Below the pieces are notes generated by a model. The model saw only the letters and a list, made by a program, of their open reading frames with translations, did no database searches and was not told the origin of the DNA. From Burkholderia sp. H160 (GTDB taxonomy: Bacteria; Pseudomonadota; Gammaproteobacteria; Burkholderiales; Burkholderiaceae), in the NCBI GenBank assembly GCA_000173575.1, contig ABYL01000066.1:1-36852 (forward strand): a stretch of DNA of 36,852 nt, given 5' to 3'. Shown here one piece after another: positions 23,817 through 32,635 of this stretch (positions are counted from its first letter, which is position 1; each line of letters begins with the position of its first letter). The position numbers were made by a program, and so were the translations under genes.

Positions 23817-24290
23817 TTGTGCCATGTGGGGTTGTGTGAGCAGATCGCGCCGAACGCTACGCGAAGATCGCCCGCAAGAATCACCCCGAAAACCACTCAC
23901 AACTTTTCTGCCCCCCACCAGTCCAAATCCGTCGGCGCGGCTTTCGAAGCACGCGCAAAGGAATTTTTGCAGCGCCAGCGTCTGCGTTTCGTCGCGCGCA
24001 ACGTGTCATGTCGGGGCGGCGAGATCGATCTCGTGATGAGCGATCGCGACGGCGCGCTGGTGTTCGTCGAAGTTCGCGCGCGTGCGCAGCGGCGTTACGG
24101 CGGTGCGGCCGCGAGCGTCGGTTGGCAGAAGAGGTAACGCATCGTGCGAGCGGCGCGGCACTATCTCGCGACGCGCGCGGCGAGGAACCGGGGCGCGCGC
24201 AACGAGCCCGCGTGCCGTTTCGACGTGATCGCGTTCGAGAGCGGCCGGCTCGTATGGCTGCGCGACGCGTTTCGCGCCGACGAAGTCTGA
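23817..24290 (+). pseudogene. yraN: YraN/UPF0102 nuclease-fold protein interrupted by in-frame stop
   Basis: UPF0102 family, PD-(D/E)XK-like fold, function unsettled. The first part reads [31 protein letters not shown] and [16 protein letters not shown], the conserved core. A TAA at 24135-24137 then stops translation after WQKR. In the same frame the rest of the family sequence continues unbroken: [15 protein letters not shown], then [20 protein letters not shown], to TGA at 24288. One base, C to T (CAA to TAA, Gln), would explain it. The residual product would be about 106 residues, lacking the last third. The start is uncertain: TTG at 23817 fits my recollection of relatives; ATG at 23778 has a GGAG only two bases away. 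Confidence 0.8.
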
Positions 24291-24324
24291 TAACCGGCGC
24301 GGACAACCCGCGTGAGTGCGATAA

Positions 24325-25107
<783 letters not shown>

Positions 25108-25133
25108 GACTGATTCCGAAGGAGAGCTAGTTG

Positions 25134-25926
25134 ATGAGCGTATTCCACATCAAGAAGACACTGGTGAGAACCGTGCTCGTGGTCGGGTTCGCGGCGGGGT
25201 TGTCGGCCACGCTGCAAGGTTGCTTTCTCGCCGTCGGGGCTGCGGCGGGCGGCGGCGCGCTGATGGCGACCGACCGCCGCACGCTCGGCGCTCAGACCGA
25301 GGACCGCGAGATTCAGGTGAAGGCGCTGTCGCAGATCAGCCAGAATCTGCCGGATTCCGCGCACGTCAACGTCACGGTGTTTAACCGCCGCGTGCTGCTG
25401 ACCGGCGAGGTCGCGGGCGATGCGTCGAAGCAGCGCGCCGAGAGCATCGTGCGGAGCTTGAACAATGTGAATACGATCGTCAACGAACTGGCGGTCACGC
25501 CGGCGAGCTCGTTCTCGTCGCGCACCAACGACACTTACCTCGAAACGCGCGTGAAGACCGCGCTGATCGCCGAGAAGAACATTTCGGCGAACAACTTCAA
25601 GGTCGTGGCCGAGCGCGGCAATGTCTATCTGATGGGCCTCGTCACGATGGACGAAGGCAAAATCGGCGCCGACGTCACGAGCCGCGTGCCGGGCGTCGTG
25701 CAGGTCGTCAAGGTGTTCCAGTACATCCAGCCGCAGGAAGCCGAGGCTGCAGCGGCCGCCTCCGCGACGGCGCCGGTGGCCGCCTCGCAGCCCGAGGCCA
25801 GCGAGCCGACGGTCGGCGCGGTTCCCGATTCGGTCGGTGAGCGCGCGGCCGCTCGATCAGCAGGCACCCGCGCCGGTCAGTTCGTCGACGTCGGTGCGGC
25901 CGGGCAATCCGAAGGCGGTGCCCTGA
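25134..25926 (+). CDS. BON-domain lipoprotein (DolP/YraP-like), C-terminus frameshifted
   Basis: Outer-membrane lipoprotein for envelope integrity. The signal peptide ends in lipobox LQGC (about residue 25). Two BON domains follow: about 60-125 (VNVTVFNRRVLLTGEV) and 135-205 (NFKVVAERGNVYLMGLVTM), then an Ala/Pro-rich tail. As written, the frame has no stop here and runs on through the next gene to 26279. Near 25835-25840 a shift of one base gives a better tail (SARPLDQQAPAPVSSS.. to NPKAVP) ending at TGA 25924-25926, with higher third-position GC (about 86 versus 69 percent by my count). One extra base is therefore suspected. AAGGAG precedes the start; TTG at 25131 is an alternative. Confidence 0.8.
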
Positions 25927-26279
25927 TGCGCGGTATGGCGCGTGTGAGTGTTGTGTTCACGTTGGCGATCGGCGCGCTGGCGGGCACGATGACGTCGGCC
26001 GCTGGCGCGGCCGAGGGGCCGCGCGGCCAGCAGGTCGCCGCCGCGAATGCGTGCATGGGCTGTCACGCGGTGGATCGCAAACTGGTCGGTCCGTCGTTCC
26101 AGCAGATCGCCTCGAAGTACAAGGGCGACGCGCAGGCGCCCGCCCGACTCGCGCGCAAGGTGAAGGACGGCGGCTCCGGCGTATGGGGCATGATTCCGAT
26201 GCCGGCCCATCAAACAATGAGCGATGTGGACATCCGCGCGGTGGTCGACTGGGTGCTCGCGGGCGCGCCGTCCAGATGA
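25926..26279 (+). CDS. Class I cytochrome c (c551-like)
   Basis: Periplasmic monoheme electron carrier, 117 residues. Signal peptide VSVVFTLAIGALAGTMTSAAGA, then the heme site CMGCH (Cys43, Cys46, His47) and the axial Met92 in MIPMPAH. GPSFQQIASKYKG is typical of the c551/c552 group. Its ATG overlaps the presumed ancestral TGA of the BON gene (TGATG), a coupling arrangement. In the present sequence it is read as the C-terminal part of one continuous frame with the BON protein, which would bury its signal peptide mid-chain unless this ATG is used independently. Confidence 0.88.
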   Translation: MRGMARVSVVFTLAIGALAGTMTSAAGAAEGPRGQQVAAANACMGCHAVDRKLVGPSFQQIASKYKGDAQAPARLARKVKDGGSGVWGMIPMPAHQTMSDVDIRAVVDWVLAGAPSR

Positions 26280-26344
26280 GGTTTTCCCGGGGTGGGAGGC
26301 TTGGCAAAAGGAAAAACGGCTGTGCTAGAATTGATTTCGTATTT

Positions 26345-26420
<76 letters not shown>

Positions 26421-26436
26421 CCAGATTCTTCAAAAC

Positions 26437-26466
26437 AAAAACCGGCCTCGCGCCGGTTTTTGTTTT
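26437..26466 (+). terminator. Intrinsic terminator of tRNA-Ala
   Basis: AAAAACCGGC-CTCG-CGCCGGTTTTTG: stem ACCGGC / GCCGGT with A-run before and T-runs after, 16 bp beyond the tRNA CCA. Confidence 0.85.
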
Positions 26467-26600
26467 TCTGCCTCGGTATTTTGATCATTCGCCAGGAGCG
26501 GCCACGGTTGAGGTAGGCTTACCGAATCCCACAATGTCCCTGTATTGCGCCCTAATCAATGTCCTTGGGGCGCACACCTTCGGTAGTTCGTTTTCAGCGT

Positions 26601-27599
26601 ATGCGATCAACTCCGGACCCCGGTAACCGCGATCTCCGCGCCGCGTTGAGCGACCTGGATGGCGCGCGCGACTGGATGGCGTCCATCTGCGGTCCGCACG
26701 GGCTGCGGGTCAGTCATCCGGAGCGGCTGCGGTTTCATCAGTCGGGCACCGTGCTCCGCTCGATGGCGACGACGATCGGCTATGTCGAGTACGGCACCGA
26801 CGTGACGGTCGCGGTGAACGAGAACAGTCCACTGAACTGCTACAGCGTGAGCCTGCCGATGGTCGGCCAGCAGGAGCTCGCCGCGCACGGCAAGAGGTGG
26901 TTGTCGGATCAGGATCGCGGTTTGATCGTCAGTCCGCAGGAATCGCAGGATCTCGCGATCAACGGCAATTGCCGCAAGCTGCACGTCGCGATTCCGCGCG
27001 CCGCGCTTCAGCAGGTGCTGCAGACCATGCTGCAACGCCCGGTCGAAGCGCCACTCGTGTTCCAGCCGGACATGGATGCGGCCGCCGGCGACCAGGCCTC
27101 GTGGTGGCGCATGGTCAAGTTCCTGGCCGGCGAGATGGAGCGCTCGGGGCCGTCGCTCGGGCAGCTCTACATGTCCAGCGAACTCGAACTGACGTTGCTC
27201 AAGGGGCTGCTGGTGTCGCAGCCGCACAACTATTCGGCGCAACTCGCCAACGCGGCGACGCTGACGCCGCCGCATTATCTGACCCGCGCTCGCCAGTTCA
27301 TTCACGACAACGCGCGCGAGCCGATCACGCTAGAAGACATCGAGCGCGCCGCGGGTGTGTCGCGCTTCAAGCTGTTCGACGGCTTCCGGCAATACTTCGG
27401 CTGTGCGCCGATCGCCTATCTGAAACGCTACCGGCTCGAATCGGCGCGGCGCGATATTCTCGAAGACCGTTCGGTGCGCAATATTTCGTCGGTGGCGCTG
27501 GGCTGGGGGATGTCGCATCTCGGCCGTTTCTCGACCGAGTACAAGGCGTTGTTCGGCGAGTCGCCATCCGAGACGCTGAAGCGCGTGGCGCCGCGTTAG
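26601..27599 (+). CDS. AraC-family transcriptional regulator, probable anthranilate-responsive activator
   Basis: 332 residues. N-terminal effector part (about 25-200, AraC-binding-like, with NCYSVSLPMVGQQELAAHG as in the AntR/CbdS/XylS-type subgroup). C-terminal double helix-turn-helix at about 230-330 (LEDIERAAGVSRFKLFDGFRQ and VRNISSVALGWGMSHLGRFS). It is convergent with antABC, and the antA promoter carries two direct repeats 22 bp apart, the usual AraC-type operator geometry, so it probably activates antABC in response to anthranilate. The start is uncertain: ATG 26559 would add 14 residues; neither has a clear ribosome site. Confidence 0.85.
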   Translation: MRSTPDPGNRDLRAALSDLDGARDWMASICGPHGLRVSHPERLRFHQSGTVLRSMATTIGYVEYGTDVTVAVNENSPLNCYSVSLPMVGQQELAAHGKRWLSDQDRGLIVSPQESQDLAINGNCRKLHVAIPRAALQQVLQTMLQRPVEAPLVFQPDMDAAAGDQASWWRMVKFLAGEMERSGPSLGQLYMSSELELTLLKGLLVSQPHNYSAQLANAATLTPPHYLTRARQFIHDNAREPITLEDIERAAGVSRFKLFDGFRQYFGCAPIAYLKRYRLESARRDILEDRSVRNISSVALGWGMSHLGRFSTEYKALFGESPSETLKRVAPR

Positions 27600-27620
27600 A
27601 ACCTCGAAGCACCGGCAAAT

Positions 27621-27660
27621 AAAAAAGTCCCATCCCATCGCTGGCACGACGAAACGGGAC
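27621..27660 (-). terminator. Probable terminator of ant operon
   Basis: On the minus strand GTCCC (27656-27660) pairs with GGGAC (27627-27631) across a long loop, then six T. Weak stem but well placed, just after antC and before the convergent regulator's 3' end. Confidence 0.5.
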
Positions 27661-27688
27661 AAACAGAGACCTTCCTGCGAACTACGCC

Positions 27689-28717
27689 CTATCGCGCGTT
27701 GCTCTCGCCGAACTTTTCGTAAAACAGCCGGTAATCCTGAATACCCTGCTCGGTGAGCCATGTCTTGATCGCCTCGACCATCGGCGGCGGGCCACAAACG
27801 TACATGTCGAAGCCGTTCGATGCGAGGAACGAGCGGTCGAAATGCTCAGGGATCAAACCGGTCTTGCCTGACCAATCCGGTGCCGGATTCATCACGACCG
27901 TCTCGACCGCGAATCCTTCGATGCTAGCCTTATAGCCGTTGATGCGCTCGGTCTCGCACAGATCGGCCGCATTCGTGACACCGTAGTACAGGTGCACCGG
28001 ATGCGCGACATGGCGTTTTGCCGAGATGTCGTCGAGCATGCCGAGGAAAGCGGAGAGACCCGTGCCGCCCGCGACCATCACGAGCGGACGCTCGACCTGG
28101 CGCAGATAGAACGCGCCGAGCGGCGCCTCGAACTCGACCGTGTCGCCGACCTTGCAACGTTCGCGCAGATAGTTGCTCATCACGCCGTCGGGCAGCAGAC
28201 GGATCAGGAATTGCAGCTCGTTGCGCTCATTCGGATGATTCGCGAACGAGTAAGAACGCCAGTCTTCCGTGCCGGGTACTTTCACGCGCGCATACTGGCC
28301 CGGCAGAAAATCGAGCTGACGCGCATGCGCGCTTGCATCGACACGCAGGATCGCGGTCGTCGCCGATACCAGTTCGACACCGACCACGCTGGCGGACACA
28401 GTGCTCGTGCCGGCGCCTTCGCACAGCGTCGAGTCGAAGTCGAAATAGAACGACGCATCCGACTTCACGCGCGTCTGACACGACAGGATCTTGCGCTGCG
28501 CGAGGTCTTCCTCGCTGAGCGTTTCCTCGTCGACATAATCGAGCGTGTAGTCACCCGATTCGCAGCGGCCCTGGCAGGTGCCGCACACGCCTTCGCGGCA
28601 GTCGAGCGGAATGTTCACGCCGTTCTTCAGCGCCGCGTCGAGCAGCAGCTCGTTCGGGCTCACGTCGAAGAACGCGGTTTTGCCGTCGGCAAAGCTCAAC
28701 GCGACTTTATGTTTCAT
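27689..28717 (-). CDS. antC: Anthranilate 1,2-dioxygenase, electron transfer (reductase) component
   Basis: Flavo-iron-sulfur reductase delivering NADH electrons to the oxygenase; 342 residues. N-terminal plant-type [2Fe-2S] ferredoxin with Cys40, Cys45, Cys48 (CREGVCGTC) and Cys80; FAD-binding RSYSFAN at 154-160; NAD-binding VAGGTGLSAF and C-terminal CGPPPMVEA. The layout is that of BenC/AntC/XylZ class IB reductases. Last gene of the operon, 15 bp after antB. Benzoate dioxygenase reductases share this layout; absence of ben/cat genes and the AntR-like regulator favour anthranilate, as does the whole operon. Confidence 0.87.
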   Translation of the reverse strand: MKHKVALSFADGKTAFFDVSPNELLLDAALKNGVNIPLDCREGVCGTCQGRCESGDYTLDYVDEETLSEEDLAQRKILSCQTRVKSDASFYFDFDSTLCEGAGTSTVSASVVGVELVSATTAILRVDASAHARQLDFLPGQYARVKVPGTEDWRSYSFANHPNERNELQFLIRLLPDGVMSNYLRERCKVGDTVEFEAPLGAFYLRQVERPLVMVAGGTGLSAFLGMLDDISAKRHVAHPVHLYYGVTNAADLCETERINGYKASIEGFAVETVVMNPAPDWSGKTGLIPEHFDRSFLASNGFDMYVCGPPPMVEAIKTWLTEQGIQDYRLFYEKFGESNAR

Positions 28718-28732
28718 CGTCGTGCTCCCGGC

Positions 28733-29221
28733 TTACAGATGGTAGAAATCCAGCACCGCGTTGATGTGGTCGTTCAACAGCAGCACATGCTTGCGCTTGA
28801 TCTTCCAGCTATCGCCCGACGCTTGCAGGTCGTACACCGCGCGGCCGTAGAAGTAGTCGGTCGAGCCATGGCGCGTGTAGAGCGTCGACCAGTTCACGTT
28901 GGCTTCGACGCTCGAATCCTCGCGCTCGGTCAAACGCACGTTGCTGATCTGATGCATCGTGCGCGGCAGCGGCGTCGACGCGGCCGACTTGCCGGTGCGC
29001 AGCCGGAATACGCGGTCTTCGAGACCGGCGCGATTGGAGTAGTAAATCAGCGACATACCCTGCTTCGGATCGGTCGTGTAGACGTGCTCCGAATCCCACT
29101 GCGGCACATGAAACACGCTCTGCGGATCGAACAGCTCGACGTATTCATCCCATTGCTGCTTGTCGCACAGATCGGCCTTCAGATACAGAAACTGCTCGAC
29201 GGAGTGTTGGAGTTGGCTCAT
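28733..29221 (-). CDS. antB: Anthranilate 1,2-dioxygenase, small subunit
   Basis: Structural beta subunit of the ring-hydroxylating oxygenase, 162 residues, cystatin/SnoaL-like fold. Motifs seen in this family: EQFLYLKADLCDKQQWDEY at the N-terminus, RVFRLRTGKSAASTPLPRT, and DYFYGRAVYDL. The ATG at 29221 overlaps the antA stop by four bases (ATGA), so it is translationally coupled; a longer frame upstream is antisense-like in composition. It has no catalytic residues of its own and stabilises the alpha3beta3 assembly. Confidence 0.88.
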   Translation of the reverse strand: MSQLQHSVEQFLYLKADLCDKQQWDEYVELFDPQSVFHVPQWDSEHVYTTDPKQGMSLIYYSNRAGLEDRVFRLRTGKSAASTPLPRTMHQISNVRLTEREDSSVEANVNWSTLYTRHGSTDYFYGRAVYDLQASGDSWKIKRKHVLLLNDHINAVLDFYHL

Positions 29222-30609
29222 GCCTGCTCTCCCTGCGATTCGATGGATTTGTCCAGACCCTTGAGGATCGTGTCGCGCCAGGTGCCGTGCTGGTTCATGT
29301 AGAGCCCTTCGTGGGTCAGCTCGGTGCCGGTCAGATTCGGCGCGATGCCGAGCAGCGTGGTGTTCGCGGTCGCGCCGCTGGCCCACTTGTGATGGCCGCG
29401 CGAGATGTCGCTCCAGCGTTCGAGCCGCGCCTGGAAGCCGCGCTGCTGTTCGCGGAACTCGACGAGGTCGTCAGGCGTGCCCATACCGGACACGTTGAAG
29501 AAGTCTTCGAACTGACGGATACGATTCTCGCGATCCTTCGCCGATTCGCCCTTCACGCCGATGCACTGGCTGATGACCTCGGTCTTGTTCCACGCGACCG
29601 GCCGCACGATGCGCAGTTGCGAGCTGATCTGGTCCATGAAGAACAGGCTCGGGTAGATGTTCAGATTGCGCAGCCTGTGCATCATCCATTCGGCTTGCTG
29701 CTGACCATAGGCTTCGACGAGGCGCGGCATCACGCTTTCGTAGCCGGGACGCACTTGCGGATTCGGCATGTCGCTGAACAGCACGCTGTGGCCGTTCCTG
29801 AACGCGAACCAGCCGTCGTCGGTTTCGCTGTCGCCCGCGCCAAGCTTGCTGTAGTCGAGCGTGCCGCTGGGGGCATCACCCTTCTTTGCGTTCGACTCGA
29901 TGCGATGCTGCACGGTCGCCACGTAGTTGTAGTGCACGGTGCTCACGTGATAACCGTCGAGACCGTTTTCGTTCTGCAGCTTCCAGTTGCCGTCGAACGT
30001 ATAGGTCGACTTGCCGGGCAGCACTTCGAGCTCGCCGGTCGGCGACTGCGCGACCATCATGTCGAAGAAGATGCGCGCGTCGCCCAGATACTCCTCGAGC
30101 GTGTCGGTGCCGTCGACGTCGAGGCTCACGAATACGAAGCCCTTGTAGCTCGCGATGCGCGCTTTCTTCAGGCCCCGCACCGACTTGTCGAAGTCGTCGC
30201 AGTATTCGCCCGGCGCCTTCACCTTCACGAGGCGGCCGTCGTTCTTGTAGCACCATGCGTGGAACGGGCAGGTGAAGGTCGACTGGTTGCCCTTGGTCAT
30301 ACGCGTGAGCGTCGCGCCGCGGTGCTGGCACGCGTTGATCATCGCGTTCAGGTTGCCGGCGCTGTCGCGCGAGATGATCAGCGGCTGGCGGCCCGCGCGC
30401 ATCGTCAGGAAATCGTTCTTGTTGGCGATTTCGCTTTCGTGGCACGCGTAGATCCAGGCCTTCTCGAAGATGTGCTCCATCTCGAGCGAGAACAGCTCGG
30501 GTTCGGTGAACATTTCGCGGGCGATCCGGTACACACCTTCCGCCGGGCGGAAGTCCAGACAGCCGCTAACGAATTCGCGCCATTCGGAGGCGCTGCGCTT
30601 CTCGCTCAT
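29218..30609 (-). CDS. antA: Anthranilate 1,2-dioxygenase, large subunit
   Basis: Catalytic alpha subunit converting anthranilate plus O2 and NADH to catechol, CO2 and ammonia; 463 residues. Rieske [2Fe-2S] ligands Cys94-His96 (CQHRGA) and Cys114-His117 (CPFHAWCY). Mononuclear iron site NENGLDGYHVSTVHYNY with His221, His226 and the bridging Asp218. The start at 30609 (MSEKRSASEW) has AAGGAGAG upstream; 20 residues further upstream are non-coding in character. Substrate is inferred from resemblance to AntA over BenA and from the operon; a two-component system, unlike the three-component andA type of some Burkholderia. Confidence 0.88.
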   Translation of the reverse strand: MSEKRSASEWREFVSGCLDFRPAEGVYRIAREMFTEPELFSLEMEHIFEKAWIYACHESEIANKNDFLTMRAGRQPLIISRDSAGNLNAMINACQHRGATLTRMTKGNQSTFTCPFHAWCYKNDGRLVKVKAPGEYCDDFDKSVRGLKKARIASYKGFVFVSLDVDGTDTLEEYLGDARIFFDMMVAQSPTGELEVLPGKSTYTFDGNWKLQNENGLDGYHVSTVHYNYVATVQHRIESNAKKGDAPSGTLDYSKLGAGDSETDDGWFAFRNGHSVLFSDMPNPQVRPGYESVMPRLVEAYGQQQAEWMMHRLRNLNIYPSLFFMDQISSQLRIVRPVAWNKTEVISQCIGVKGESAKDRENRIRQFEDFFNVSGMGTPDDLVEFREQQRGFQARLERWSDISRGHHKWASGATANTTLLGIAPNLTGTELTHEGLYMNQHGTWRDTILKGLDKSIESQGEQA

Positions 30610-30658
30610 GATGGGTCTCTCTCCTTGTGTCCAATCGTTTGAACGTGACAGGCTCGAT

Positions 30659-30721
30659 TGAATACCCAAGCGGCGAGGCGAACTATCCAGCCAATTTGGA
30701 TTTGCTATCCGGATAATTTGG
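30659..30721 (-). promoter_or_regulatory. ant promoter with tandem AraC-type operator
   Basis: Two direct repeats, CTATCCAGCCAATTTGG (30683-30699) and CTATCCGGATAATTTGG (30705-30721), match at 14 of 17 positions with a 22-bp period. On the minus strand a -10 TATTCA (30659-30664) has its 17-bp-spaced -35 position (GATAGT, 30682-30687) inside the proximal repeat, the layout of class II activation by AraC/XylS proteins. Confidence 0.65.
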
Positions 30722-30837
30722 CGGCGGCGGGAAAACCTCGCAATCGGACGTAAACGCCCGCTGGTCGGGCTTTCCGGTGCGCGGTTCTGGCGTGTGCGGG
30801 CAAAAAACCGGTCTGTTCAAACGTTTGCCTCTCCGCC

Positions 30838-32475
30838 ATGTCTGCTACGCTACCGTTTCCCAGGTCGCGTTTTGAGGGTAATCACCAAGGCGCGGTCGCT
30901 CCTTCTCGCGCGTTGTTCAGCGCATGTCAGAACGAAATCCGCATGGTGACGCGCCGACCGAATGCCGTGATTGCGATCAGCGTCGTGCTGGCTGGCGCGA
31001 TTCTCGCGATCGCCGTGTTCCTGCTCGCACAGATGCGCGACGACGCGCTGCGGCGCGCGCAGGACTCCGTCGCCAACATCTCCCTGCTGGTCGAGCGCGA
31101 CGTCTCGCGCAATCTGGAGATCTACGACCTGTCGCTGCACGCGGTGATCGACGGACTGAAGCAGCCGGGCGTGCTCGATCTGCCGCCGCAGATCCGCCAG
31201 ATGGTGCTGTTCGACGGCTCGATCAGCGCGAAGGACATGGGCTCGGTATTCGTGCTTGACGAAAACGGCAACGTGCGGTTCGATTCGCGGTCGTGGCCGC
31301 CGCGCGCAAATAATCTTGCCGACCGCGATTACTTCACGGTGCATCGCGATTCGTCCGGCGTCGGCCTCTTTATCAGCCACCCGTTCAGCCCGAACGGCAC
31401 CGACGAGGACCAGCGCATCGCGCTGAGCCGGCGCATCTCGCGGCCCGACGGCAGTTTTGGCGGCGTGGTGGTCGGCACGATGCGCCTCACGTATTTCCGT
31501 CGGCTGTTCGACGGCATGAAGCTCGGGCCGAGCGGCTCGATGGCGCTGATGCTGAGCGACGGCACGATGTTGATGCGTCGTCCTTACGATCCAAAAATAA
31601 TCGGCATCAACCTGACCGGCACCGCCAACTACTCGCGCTTCACCACGCAGCAGAGCGGCGGCTTCTTCGGCACCGCGGCGATCGACGGTGTCGAGCGCTG
31701 GTACGCGTACCGCCATATCGATATCTATCCGCTGATCCTCGACGTCGCGCTCTCGACGCGCGACATCTACGTCGAATGGCGGCGGCGCGCATGGATCATC
31801 GGCACGCTGATCGGCGCGCTCGACGTGACGATCATCGCGTTAGCGCTGCTGTTCTCGTCCCAGTTGCGCCTGCGCCGCGCGGCCGAGGAGGAGTTGCGCG
31901 AGCTCGCGCGCACCGACGGGCTGACCGGCCTGAACAATCGCCGCACGTTCGAGGAGCACGTGAACGACGAATGGCGCCGCGCGCAGCGCAACAACTGGCC
32001 GCTGTCGCTGCTTTTGATCGACGTCGACAACTTCAAGGGCTTCAACGATCTGTATGGCCATCCGGCGGGCGACGGAGCGCTGATCGGCGTCGCGCGCTGC
32101 ATCGAGCAGAACATGCGGCGTCCGGGTGACACGGCCGCGCGCTTCGGCGGCGAGGAATTCGCGGTGCTGCTGCCGGACACCGACGCGGCGGGCGCGCAGC
32201 GGATCGCCGAGCAGATCCGCGCGGCGGTGCAGGCGCTGCAACGGGGCCACGTGGCGAGCGCGCATCACGTGCTGACGGTGAGCGTCGGCGCGGCGACCGC
32301 GCACGGCGCGCTGATCGCGACGAGCCGCGTGCTCGTCGACGCCGCCGACGAAGCGCTTTACCGGGCGAAGGATGCCGGCCGCAATCGGGTGATGGTGTAC
32401 GGCGCAACGGCGGACACGGATACCTGCGATGGCGCCGCGGTAACACCGCACACGGACACGCGCGGCGCGAATTGA
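30838..32475 (+). CDS. Membrane diguanylate cyclase with periplasmic sensor domain
   Basis: 545 residues. TM1 at about 43-65, a periplasmic dCache/PDC-like domain at 66-315 (VFVLDENGNVRFDS, DRDYFTVHRD, GTMRLTYF), TM2 at about 318-341, then a GGDEF domain. The active site GGEEF is at 437-441 and an intact RxxD inhibitory site (RPGD, 428-431) lies five residues before it, so it should make c-di-GMP from GTP with product inhibition. The start at 30838 has no ribosome site; a start at 30943 (MVTRRPNA) would still keep TM1. Divergent from antA. Confidence 0.9.
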   Translation: MSATLPFPRSRFEGNHQGAVAPSRALFSACQNEIRMVTRRPNAVIAISVVLAGAILAIAVFLLAQMRDDALRRAQDSVANISLLVERDVSRNLEIYDLSLHAVIDGLKQPGVLDLPPQIRQMVLFDGSISAKDMGSVFVLDENGNVRFDSRSWPPRANNLADRDYFTVHRDSSGVGLFISHPFSPNGTDEDQRIALSRRISRPDGSFGGVVVGTMRLTYFRRLFDGMKLGPSGSMALMLSDGTMLMRRPYDPKIIGINLTGTANYSRFTTQQSGGFFGTAAIDGVERWYAYRHIDIYPLILDVALSTRDIYVEWRRRAWIIGTLIGALDVTIIALALLFSSQLRLRRAAEEELRELARTDGLTGLNNRRTFEEHVNDEWRRAQRNNWPLSLLLIDVDNFKGFNDLYGHPAGDGALIGVARCIEQNMRRPGDTAARFGGEEFAVLLPDTDAAGAQRIAEQIRAAVQALQRGHVASAHHVLTVSVGAATAHGALIATSRVLVDAADEALYRAKDAGRNRVMVYGATADTDTCDGAAVTPHTDTRGAN

Positions 32476-32635
32476 CGCGCGTTTCGGCCCGCTCTTTGGC
32501 CCACCTTCTGGGCTCGCTTCCCGGCCCGCTTGCCAGCCCTTATTGCTCTCCGTAAACTCGCGCGTAACTTTGCCGGACCCACGCCGCAGCGCGTGATCGG
32601 TACACACCACGCCGACCCTGAGGAGAATCCCCGCG

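Noticed and set aside
29287-30642. A 451-codon plus-strand frame opposite antA, and a similar 436-codon frame at 27992-29302
   Set aside because: Antisense shadows of antA and antC/antB; no ribosome site, no domain, and the ant genes carry complete catalytic motifs.
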